From JBKPFU01 sp046728975 (lineage in GTDB: Bacteria > Actinomycetota > Thermoleophilia > Gaiellales > Gaiellaceae): a stretch of 15,681 nt of DNA. The stretch lies in contig JBKPFU010000132.1 in assembly GCA_046728975.1 (NCBI GenBank), positions 1-15,681 on the forward strand, read 5' to 3'. Positions 5,995 through 12,118 of this stretch are shown here, in pieces. Within the stretch, counting starts at the first letter, position 1, and the number at the start of each line of letters is the position of its first letter. The notes beneath the pieces were generated by a model that was given only the letters and a program-made list of their open reading frames with translations, was not told where the DNA came from and made no database searches. The position numbers and the translations under genes were made by a program.

Positions 5995-6521
5995 GCCGCA
6001 GAAGCCGTCGACGCGGAGGACGAGTAGGCCGTCAGGTACGGCTGCCAGCCCTGCGGGATCTTCGGCGCCGCCAGCTTGATGAAGAGCACCGGTTGCGGGG
6101 GCCGCGGCTTCGAGCGCAGCTCCATCGCTGCTTCCTCGGGCGAGCGGTCGCCCTTCCGGAGGTTGCACGGCGCGCATGAGGTGACGACGTTCTCCCAGAC
6201 CGACTCGCCGCCTCGACTGCGCGGCACCACGTGGTCGAGCGTCAGCCGCCCGCCGCTCGTCCCGCAGTAGGCGCAGCGCCAGCCGTCGCGCGCGAAGAGC
6301 GCGCGGCGCGAGATCTTCCGCTGCACCGTCCGTGGCACGCTGATGTACTGCACGAGGCGAATGACGTGTGGCCACGGGTACGTGTCCGTGGCCGAGCGCA
6401 GCTGGCGATCGAGCTCCTCGATCACCTCGGCCTTACCCTTGAACACGAGCACGTGGGCGCGTCTCACCGTGGTCACGTTGAGCGGCTCATAGCTGGCGTT
6501 GAGGACGAGAACCTGCTGCAC
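5991..6521 (-). CDS. HNH endonuclease family protein
   Basis: A 176-residue protein (from GTG) of a family widespread in Actinobacteria and other phyla. It opens with QQVLVLNASYEPLNV and has a central HNH nuclease core: a zinc pair in CAYC (C83, C86), the metal/catalytic LDHVVPRSRGG with H97, N111 in ENVVTSC, and a second zinc pair in CAPCN (C116, C119, N120). The cellular role of this stand-alone family is not established; it is not linked here to a restriction or phage gene. The frame extends to a TTG at 6539, but the GTG at 6519-6521 is preferred because the conserved N-terminus begins there and TAAATT lies 8 nt upstream. The tail after residue 165 is low-complexity Ser/Ala. Confidence 0.9.
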   Translation of the reverse strand: MQQVLVLNASYEPLNVTTVRRAHVLVFKGKAEVIEELDRQLRSATDTYPWPHVIRLVQYISVPRTVQRKISRRALFARDGWRCAYCGTSGGRLTLDHVVPRSRGGESVWENVVTSCAPCNLRKGDRSPEEAAMELRSKPRPPQPVLFIKLAAPKIPQGWQPYLTAYSSSASTASAA

Positions 6522-6529
6522 GATTCGGA

Positions 6530-6535
6530 AATTTA
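6530..6535 (-). promoter_or_regulatory. Candidate -10 element (TAAATT) for HNH gene
   Basis: On the minus strand TAAATT is followed by 8 nt and the GTG start of the HNH gene, in a short A/T-rich patch that stands out from the GC-rich surroundings. It would give a leaderless or nearly leaderless mRNA. No -35 is assigned. Confidence 0.4.
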
Positions 6536-6554
6536 GCAACGAGGCCTACAGGCG

Positions 6555-7037
6555 CTAACGCGACATCGCGCGCTCGACGGCCTCTTCTTCCTCGGGCGAT
6601 AACGCCACGGAAGCGCGACCGCGGTCGAGCTCCTTGACGTAGATCCGGGCATAGTCGCGTCCCTGGATCGCACTGATCACGACGCCGGTCCGCCCCGAGT
6701 TCAAGAGCGCAAACGACGCAGACTGATGACCGCCGGTATCGTCGTACGCGTCGTAGCGGACGATCGACGTGTTCGACACGGCATCGTCGACACGCCGGTC
6801 GACGCGTACGAGCCCGGCCGCGATCTCATCGACTGCGCGGTGCAGGTCGTCGATCCGGCCCTGCAGTGAGACCGCGAAGTCGATCAGGTCGCCCTTTCCT
6901 CCGCCGAGCAAGACGAGCTGAGCCTCGCGCAGGCGGCGGAGCTTCAGCCACAGGACGAATACGGCGAGAAGCGCGACCGCCGCGGCGACCGCGGCACCGA
7001 TCGCGATCCAGGCGGCCGCCGAGCTCGAGAAGTCCAT
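6555..7037 (-). CDS. DUF4446 membrane-anchored protein
   Basis: A 160-residue protein with one N-terminal membrane helix (about 10-31, AWIAIGAAVAAAVALLAV), a short basic stretch (KLRRLRE), a predicted coiled/helical segment (about 50-86, DLIDFAVSLQGRIDDLHRAV), and a C-terminal domain with the DUF4446 signature VRYDAYDDTGGHQSASFALL...GVVISAIQGRDYARIYVKEL and a closing LSPEEEEAVERAM helix. The family is common near chromosome-maintenance and envelope genes of Gram-positives, but its function is unknown to me. It lies between the HNH gene (33 nt downstream) and the 373-residue membrane protein (27 nt upstream) on the same strand. No Shine-Dalgarno precedes the ATG. Confidence 0.88.
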   Translation of the reverse strand: MDFSSSAAAWIAIGAAVAAAVALLAVFVLWLKLRRLREAQLVLLGGGKGDLIDFAVSLQGRIDDLHRAVDEIAAGLVRVDRRVDDAVSNTSIVRYDAYDDTGGHQSASFALLNSGRTGVVISAIQGRDYARIYVKELDRGRASVALSPEEEEAVERAMSR

Positions 7038-7046
7038 CCGGCGGAG

Positions 7047-7052
7047 AATCTA
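7047..7052 (-). promoter_or_regulatory. Weak -10-like element (TAGATT) before DUF4446 gene
   Basis: TAGATT on the minus strand lies 9 nt before the ATG of the DUF4446 gene and fits TANNNT. It sits in the 27-nt gap between two same-strand genes, so it may be an internal promoter or chance. Confidence 0.25.
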
Positions 7053-7053
7053 A

Positions 7054-7078
7054 CCGGGCAGCGTCTAGCCGGGCAGCG
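7054..7078. repeat. Short direct repeat at a gene end, period 15
   Basis: The ten bases CCGGGCAGCG occur at 7054-7063 and again at 7069-7078. The second copy encodes the last residues of the 373-residue protein, and the first lies just past its stop codon. It looks like a 15-bp slip duplication that spans the stop. Confidence 0.6.
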
Positions 7079-8186
7079 AGAAGATCACCGGGTATTCCTC
7101 GGTGTTGTTCGACGTGATCTTCTCGTTCGGCACCGGCTTGACCTCGACCTTGAGCGTCGTCGGCTTCCCGAAGTCGACCGCGCCGAGGTTGCCGAACCGC
7201 ACGGTCTTCACTTCACCGGAGTTGATGAAGTCGATCGTCTTGGTCTGCTTGATCACCGGGGTCTGCTGGATCGTGAGCGTCACCGGGATCCGCACCTCGG
7301 CCGACTCGCCCGAGTCCCTCACTGTCACCTCGAAGGCCAGGCTGCTCGTACCGACGACGGTATTCTCGCTCGTGTTCAGCTCCTGGCTCTGCGGCAGCGC
7401 CTTGACCGACTCGATGTTGGTGCCGTGAACGCCACCCGTTCGCACGCCCTGTGTCGTTCCGCGCAAGTGCTGGACGACCGCCGCCATCGACTGCCTGCTC
7501 GCGAACTCCGTGTTCTGGAGGAAGTTCGAGTCCGGCACCCTTACGTCGCCGACGTCCTGCTCCCGCAGCACCTGTTTCGCCGGATCTTTGAAGGAGTCGT
7601 CCCAGATGACGTCGCTGGCAAGCAGGCGGGACGCCTGGGCAGCGAGGACCGTGCCGGCGTCTGTGACGTTGCGCGTCCGCGCCGTCCGCTGGAACGAATC
7701 GGCCAGCCCGGTCAGCCCGCTGACCCGGTACTGGAGCGCCTGGATCACCGCCTCGTGCTCGCTGCGGAGGCGGCCGGGCGGGTCGATGTTCTGCGCCGCC
7801 TCGACGTCTAGCTCCTCCTGCCGCGCGAAGCCCGCCAGACGTCGCTGAAGCTCGGCCTGCCTGAGGTCGGGGGTCGTCAGCAGGTCGTTCAGCTGCCGGC
7901 CGATCTGCTGCGAGCGCGCGGCGATCTCTCTGACCTTCGTCATGTAGCTCTCGTACTTCGAATGCTTGCTCGACTCGCTGCAGCTCTGGATCCAGAACAC
8001 GAGCAGCACGACGATCAAAATCGCGAACGCGATCAGGCCGACGAGGCGGAGGAGCGGCGTCAGCCCGGTCGGCGGCCGGACCGGCCTGCGCGGACCGCCG
8101 CGCGCCGGGCGCTCGACCCTGGTCGCCTCACGTGTCTCCGGCTCCTCGAAGAAGTCGAAGTCGATGTCGACGTCGCGCTCGGACAT
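7065..8186 (-). CDS. Unrecognised single-pass membrane protein with C-terminal beta-rich domain
   Basis: I do not recognise this 373-residue protein. Residues 1-20 are strongly acidic (DVDIDFDFFEEPE), 21-40 are basic/proline-rich (RPARGGPRRPVRPP), and one membrane helix spans about 47-67 (LRLVGLIAFAILIVVLLVFW), giving an inside-N topology. Residues 72-250 look helical, rich in Gln, Arg and Glu, with possible coiled coils near 80-130. Residues 280-371 alternate hydrophobic strands (SLAFEVTVRDSGES, VRIPVTLTIQQTPVIK, PTTLKVEVKPVPNE) ending SNNTEEYPVIF, resembling a CARDB/Ig-like fold outside the cell. The ATG at 8186 is preferred over the GTG at 8216 since TAGAGT at 8215-8220 would place transcription start between them. 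It is divergent from the polytopic kinase and first in a run with DUF4446 and HNH. A cell-envelope role is plausible. Confidence 0.75.
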   Translation of the reverse strand: MSERDVDIDFDFFEEPETREATRVERPARGGPRRPVRPPTGLTPLLRLVGLIAFAILIVVLLVFWIQSCSESSKHSKYESYMTKVREIAARSQQIGRQLNDLLTTPDLRQAELQRRLAGFARQEELDVEAAQNIDPPGRLRSEHEAVIQALQYRVSGLTGLADSFQRTARTRNVTDAGTVLAAQASRLLASDVIWDDSFKDPAKQVLREQDVGDVRVPDSNFLQNTEFASRQSMAAVVQHLRGTTQGVRTGGVHGTNIESVKALPQSQELNTSENTVVGTSSLAFEVTVRDSGESAEVRIPVTLTIQQTPVIKQTKTIDFINSGEVKTVRFGNLGAVDFGKPTTLKVEVKPVPNEKITSNNTEEYPVIFSLPG

Positions 8187-8214
8187 TGACGAGAGCAGGG
8201 GAAACCCCGGAGTC

Positions 8215-8220
8215 ACTCTA
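8215..8220 (-). promoter_or_regulatory. Weak -10-like element (TAGAGT) in the divergent region
   Basis: On the minus strand TAGAGT lies about 28 nt before the preferred ATG (8186), so the mRNA would have a leader of roughly 20 nt. No -35 match or ribosome site was found. The 89 nt between the divergent genes (8187-8275) must hold the promoters of both directions; I saw no clear element for the kinase. Confidence 0.25.
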
Positions 8221-8275
8221 ACGGCTTGCCTGGTCGGCGCAGGATTCGCGCGCAGCAGCGCCGAATCTCGCAGCC

Positions 8276-9883
8276 ATGTCCGAAGCGGCGATCGCCGCGC
8301 CTGCGACCGACCTCGTGCTCGGCCGCTACCGGCCCTTGCAGCCGCTCGGCAGCGGCGGTTCGGGCTCGGTCTGGCTTGCCCGAGACGAGTCCAGCGGCGT
8401 CGACGTCGCCCTCAAGATCGTCCCGCGCGAGGGCAAGGCCGCCTCGCGGGCCGAACGCGAGGCGACGGCAGCGGCGCGCCTACGCCACCGCCACACCCTG
8501 CGCTCCTACACGCTCGCGCGCGACCGCCGCCACGTCTACATCGCCTACGAGTACGTGCCCGGCCGCACGATGCGCGACGCTCTCCGTCACGGCGAGCTCG
8601 ACGATGCAGGTGCGATCGAGGTCGCAGCGCAGGTGCTCGAGGCACTCGCCCATGCGCACGCCTGCGGAATCGTCCATCGCGACGTCAAGCCGACGAATGT
8701 GCTGCTCGCCGACAGCGACGGATCGGCACGTCTGCTCGACTTCGGCCTCGCACGAATGAACGGCGAGGAGACACTGACCGCGGCCGGCGACGTGCCGGGA
8801 ACCCTCGCGTACATCTCGCCGGAGCGGCTCCGCGGACGCGAAGGCGGGCCGGCGGCCGACGTCTGGGCGGTCGGCGTCCTGCTGTGGGAGGCGCTCGCTG
8901 GATACCACCCGTTTTGGAACGGCTCGCCCCTCGAGACGGCCAAGCGCATCGAGGCCGGCGGAGCTTCGCTCGAGAAGCCGCGCCCCGACCTGCCCAGGCC
9001 GCTCGTCGCACTCGTCGACCGCGCCCTGGCCGCCGATCCCGCGCGTCGACCGACTGCGGCCAGGCTGGCGCAAGCGCTTCGCCGCGCTTGGGCCGAAGAG
9101 CGGCCGGTCCGCACGCGTCCGGCCGTCCGCATTCCGTCGGCCGAGCGGGTCGTGGCGGCGGGCCTTGCAGCGATCTTCGCCGGCTGGACGACGTGGACGA
9201 TTGCCTTCTTTCCGGTCGGCTGGCCCTTCGCCCTGGCCGCCGTCGCAGGCGCGATCGCGCTCTGGCGCCCGCGCCTCGGGCTCGCGGCCGCGCTCGCGGC
9301 GCCCGTGCTTCCGCTCGGGAACATCTCGTCCGGCCTCGCCTGGGTATACGGGCTGCTGGCCGCGGCGTGGCTCGTCTTCTCATGGCGGGAGCCGCGCTCG
9401 GGGCTTCTGTTTTCGCTCGGAGGCCTCCTGGGCCCGCTCGGCATGCTGGGCGCGCTGCCGGTTGCCACCCAGATGATCGACAGCCGCATCCGACGGGCGG
9501 CGCAGGTGTGCCTGGGCGTGCTGGCGGCCGCGCTCGTCGCCGGCCTCCGAGACACGCCGCTGCCGGTGACGGGAGAGCCTTCGCCGGAAATCCTGGGAAT
9601 CTCGGGCAGCGGCTCGCCGCTCTTCGTTGCCGGCGAGCTCGCCCGGACGCTGACTGCCTACCCGACGCTGGTGCTCGAGGCGATCCTGCTCGCGGTCGCG
9701 GCGCTTGCGCTGCCGTTCGCCCGCCGTCGGGGGCCGTGGGCAATCGCGGGCTTCGGCGCCTTCCTGCTCGCGGCCACGGTCCTGCCCGCCTCGACCGCGA
9801 CTCTCCCGGCGGTGCTGGTTGCCTGGGCGATTTGCATCGGTTTGGCCCTCAAGACCGAGCTTTACACTGACGGCCGGGGGTAA
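8276..9883 (+). CDS. Ser/Thr protein kinase fused to polytopic membrane domain
   Basis: A 535-residue kinase. The N-terminal catalytic domain (about 17-272) is complete: glycine loop G25-SGGSGSV, K47 in VALK, the helix-C acidic residues near 60-62, H134-RDVKPTN with D136 and N141, D155-FG, GTLAYISPE, and ADVWAVGVLLWE. It should be active. Residues 290-530 are not the usual single helix plus PASTA repeats but a hydrophobic domain with about eight or nine segments (for example 292-312, 314-330, 335-347, 352-370, 378-400, 409-424, 463-481, 486-504, 510-526) and one longer loop (about 425-462). I do not recognise this membrane domain; it may sense a lipid-linked or envelope signal. It precedes fhaA by 12 nt on the same strand and diverges from the 373-residue membrane protein. 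The ATG lacks a Shine-Dalgarno; the start is placed just ahead of the kinase fold. Confidence 0.9.
   Translation: MSEAAIAAPATDLVLGRYRPLQPLGSGGSGSVWLARDESSGVDVALKIVPREGKAASRAEREATAAARLRHRHTLRSYTLARDRRHVYIAYEYVPGRTMRDALRHGELDDAGAIEVAAQVLEALAHAHACGIVHRDVKPTNVLLADSDGSARLLDFGLARMNGEETLTAAGDVPGTLAYISPERLRGREGGPAADVWAVGVLLWEALAGYHPFWNGSPLETAKRIEAGGASLEKPRPDLPRPLVALVDRALAADPARRPTAARLAQALRRAWAEERPVRTRPAVRIPSAERVVAAGLAAIFAGWTTWTIAFFPVGWPFALAAVAGAIALWRPRLGLAAALAAPVLPLGNISSGLAWVYGLLAAAWLVFSWREPRSGLLFSLGGLLGPLGMLGALPVATQMIDSRIRRAAQVCLGVLAAALVAGLRDTPLPVTGEPSPEILGISGSGSPLFVAGELARTLTAYPTLVLEAILLAVAALALPFARRRGPWAIAGFGAFLLAATVLPASTATLPAVLVAWAICIGLALKTELYTDGRG
9841..9868 (+). promoter_or_regulatory. Candidate promoter for fhaA inside kinase 3' end
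   Basis: TTTGGC at 9841-9846, 16 nt, then TACACT at 9863-9868 resemble a -35/-10 pair; start would fall near 9875, about 20 nt before the fhaA ATG. It overlaps the last codons of the kinase, so the fha-to-pbpA genes may have a supply of transcript independent of the kinase. Confidence 0.35.
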
Positions 9884-9895
9884 ATCCCCCGGGCC
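9872..9895 (+). promoter_or_regulatory. Strong hairpin abutting the fhaA start codon
   Basis: GGCC (9872-9875) and GGGGG (9876-9880) pair with CCCCC (9886-9890) and GGCC (9892-9895), with G9891 bulged and a TAAAT loop that contains the kinase stop codon. The ATG of fhaA begins at the very next base. No T run follows, so it is not an intrinsic terminator. The hairpin occupies the place of a ribosome site, and the only purine run (GGGGG) is inside it. Confidence 0.6.
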
Positions 9896-10663
9896 ATGGT
9901 TCTGCGCACTATCGAGAATAAGATCGAAGCATTGTTCGAGGGCGTCTTCGGGCGTGCGTTCCGCGCGAACGTCCAGCCCGTCGAGCTCGCCCGGAAGCTC
10001 GTCAAAGAAATGGAAGACCACCGCGTGATCTCGGTCTCGCAGGTCTACGCGCCGAACGAGTACACGCTCTATCTCTCGCCAGAGGACCGTGAGCAGTTCG
10101 CCGACTACGAGCCTTCTTTGCTGAAGGAGCTCGAGGACTACCTCGCGGAGAACGCGAGGCGGGAGAAGTACGTGCTCCTGTCGCCGCCGAGGGTGCTGAT
10201 GGAGACCGACGAGGACCTCGATCTGGGCGAATTCGGGATCGCCACCCGGATGGTCCGCGGCCCGAAGGCGCCGCAGCCCGAGCAGCCGCTCCCCGATGTC
10301 GCGCCGGGCGCGACGATGGTCTACAAGCCCAAGCAGCCGGACACGGAGGCCGTCTCGCCGGAGGAGCTCGGCGTGGAGCGTGAGATCGCGATCCTGACCG
10401 TGAACGGCGAGCGCCACGAGATCGACAAGCGTCGCGTCGTGATCGGGCGCTCGAAGGATTGCGACGTCCAGCTCTCCGACCCCAACGTCTCGAGACGCCA
10501 CGCGGAGCTGCGGCAGGAAGGCGCTGCCTTCTGGATCGTCGACCTCGACTCCACGAACGGAACGGAGGTGAACGGCCGCCGCCTGAAGCGGGCGAAGCTC
10601 CAGTCCGGTGACACGATCATGATCGGTTCGACCGAGCTCGTCTTCGGCCGCGAAACCGGATGA
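9896..10663 (+). CDS. fhaA: FhaA-like protein (DUF3662 + FHA)
   Basis: A 255-residue cytoplasmic regulator. Residues 1-110 form the DUF3662 domain (RTIENKIEALFEGVFGRAF, ELARKLVKEME, VYAPNEYTLYLSPEDREQF). A linker with acidic and Pro/Gln-rich stretches (110-160) leads to a C-terminal FHA domain (about 165-250) with GRS at 184-186, the SRRH turn (199-202) and DSTNGT (218-223), the set that binds phosphothreonine. In mycobacteria FhaA binds phosphorylated MviN and tempers peptidoglycan synthesis; the same role is inferred from domain order and locus. The linker is much shorter than in mycobacterial FhaA (over 500 residues). The stop overlaps the fhaB start by ATGA. Confidence 0.93.
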   Translation: MVLRTIENKIEALFEGVFGRAFRANVQPVELARKLVKEMEDHRVISVSQVYAPNEYTLYLSPEDREQFADYEPSLLKELEDYLAENARREKYVLLSPPRVLMETDEDLDLGEFGIATRMVRGPKAPQPEQPLPDVAPGATMVYKPKQPDTEAVSPEELGVEREIAILTVNGERHEIDKRRVVIGRSKDCDVQLSDPNVSRRHAELRQEGAAFWIVDLDSTNGTEVNGRRLKRAKLQSGDTIMIGSTELVFGRETG

Positions 10664-11145
10664 TCCTCGGCTCGCTCGCGGTCGAGACGGTCCTGCTGTT
10701 CCTGAAGATCGCGTTTCTCGTGCTGCTCTACCTGTTCATCTGGCGCATCGTCCGCACCGCAAGCAAGGACCTGCGCGTGCCCCAGGAGAGCTTCATCCTT
10801 GCCCCGAGCGCCGCGGGCGCGGACAGGCGTCAGGAGCCCGGCGTCAACGGCGGGCGGCTCGTCGTCGTCAAGAGCCCTGCGCTCGACGAGGGCACCGAAC
10901 ACACGGTGAATTCGGCGCCGGTGACGATCGGCCGCTCTTCGCAGAACGACGTCGCGCTCGCCGAGGACGAGTTCGCCTCGGCGAAGCACGCACGGATCGA
11001 GCCGCGGCGCGACGGCGTTTGGGTCGAAGACATCGGCTCGACCAACGGCACGTACCTCAACGGCATCCGGCTCGCTCGGGCGCGCAAGCTCGCGGCCGGC
11101 GACGTCGTCCGGGTCGGCGAGACGGAGCTTCGGTACGAGGAATGA
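10660..11145 (+). CDS. fhaB: FhaB-like membrane-anchored FHA protein
   Basis: A 161-residue protein with one N-terminal membrane helix (about 8-29, VETVLLFLKIAFLVLLYLF), a basic juxtamembrane segment (WRIVRTASKDLR), a variable linker, and a cytoplasmic FHA domain (about 66-160) with GRS (91-93), SAKH (107-110) and GSTNGTY (126-132). It corresponds to mycobacterial FhaB (FipA), which helps link phosphorylated partners to division and elongation. The typical position between fhaA and the phosphatase gene supports the assignment. The start overlaps the fhaA stop (ATGA), and the stop is 1 nt before the next ATG, so translation is probably coupled. Confidence 0.93.
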   Translation: MILGSLAVETVLLFLKIAFLVLLYLFIWRIVRTASKDLRVPQESFILAPSAAGADRRQEPGVNGGRLVVVKSPALDEGTEHTVNSAPVTIGRSSQNDVALAEDEFASAKHARIEPRRDGVWVEDIGSTNGTYLNGIRLARARKLAAGDVVRVGETELRYEE

Positions 11146-11146
11146 C

Positions 11147-12118
11147 ATGAGCCCCTTGGCGCAAACGGCGGCGACGACCCATGCGGGGCGGAGGCGCCGG
11201 CGTAACGAAGACGCGTACGTCGTCGAGCCGCCGCTATTCGCGGTGGCCGACGGGATGGGCGGGGCCCAGGCCGGCGAGGTCGCCGCCAACCTCGCGGCCG
11301 CCGCGCTCCGCGACGACGTCGGCGAAGGCAGCGGCGAGGAGCGCGTCGCCGAGCTGATTCAGGAGGCGAACAGACGGATCTACGAGCGCTCGAGCGTGGA
11401 CGAGGCGGTGTCGGGGATGGGCACGACGATGACGGTCGCGCTGGTCGAGGACGGGCTCGTCACCATCGGGCACGTCGGCGACTCCCGCGCGTACCTGATC
11501 CGCGACCGCGCCCTCGACCAGCTGACCGAGGACCACTCGCTCGTCGCCGAGCTGGTCAGAAGCGGCAAGCTCTCGCCGGAGGAGGCCGAGACGCATCCAC
11601 AGCGCTCGGTGATCACACGGGCGCTCGGAACGGATCCCGACGTCGACGTCGACACCTTCTCGATTCGCACCCAGCCGGGCGACGTGTTCCTGCTCTGCTC
11701 CGACGGCCTCACCGGGATGGTCGAGGACGAGCGGATCCTGGAGGAGGTCGAGCGCCATCGAACCGACCTGAAGCGAGCCGCCAAGGAGCTCGTCTCGGCA
11801 GCGAACAAGGGCGGCGGCGAGGACAACATCACGGTCGTCTTCTTCGAGATCGCCGATCCGGACGCCGAGCTCGAGGAAACGGCGACGATGCCGGTGGCGG
11901 AAAGCGCCGCCGACGGCGCCGGTGAGGAGACGCTGGACGAGCTCGACCGCGTCCCGGCCGTCGACACGATGGTCGTTCCACCGGAGGAGGCGGGCAAATT
12001 CGCCGAGGCAGCCGAGGAAAGCGAGCGGCCGAGCCGCCGGAAGCGCCTCGTAGTGCTGCTCCTCCTTCTCCTGGTCTTGCTCGCGGCTGCCGCCGTCGTG
12101 CTCTGGATGCTGCGATGA
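11147..12118 (+). CDS. pstP: PP2C Ser/Thr phosphatase, membrane-anchored (PstP)
   Basis: A 323-residue phosphatase that would reverse the kinases of this locus. The catalytic domain (1-237) has every metal-site motif: RRRNED (D22), ADGMGG (D35), GMGTTMT, VGDSRAYLIR (D112), LCSDGLTG (D186) and GGGEDNITV (D226). A linker (238-298) rich in Glu and Ala follows, then a basic stop (RRKR) and one membrane helix (301-320) with only three residues beyond it. Mycobacterial PstP carries a sizeable extracellular domain after the helix; here it is absent. GAGGA at 11137-11141 serves the ATG, 1 nt after fhaB. The stop overlaps the rodA start. The linker has two Thr-Met motifs (T247, T274) that may be phosphosites. 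Confidence 0.94.
   Translation: MSPLAQTAATTHAGRRRRRNEDAYVVEPPLFAVADGMGGAQAGEVAANLAAAALRDDVGEGSGEERVAELIQEANRRIYERSSVDEAVSGMGTTMTVALVEDGLVTIGHVGDSRAYLIRDRALDQLTEDHSLVAELVRSGKLSPEEAETHPQRSVITRALGTDPDVDVDTFSIRTQPGDVFLLCSDGLTGMVEDERILEEVERHRTDLKRAAKELVSAANKGGGEDNITVVFFEIADPDAELEETATMPVAESAADGAGEETLDELDRVPAVDTMVVPPEEAGKFAEAAEESERPSRRKRLVVLLLLLLVLLAAAAVVLWMLR

Noticed and set aside
8196..8206. GGGG-AAA-CCCC mini-hairpin between the divergent genes
   Set aside because: Only four pairs, no T run, expected often by chance at this GC content.
7966..9870. 634-residue plus-strand open frame overlapping the kinase
   Set aside because: Arg/Pro/Ala-rich shadow; the kinase in another frame carries all catalytic motifs.
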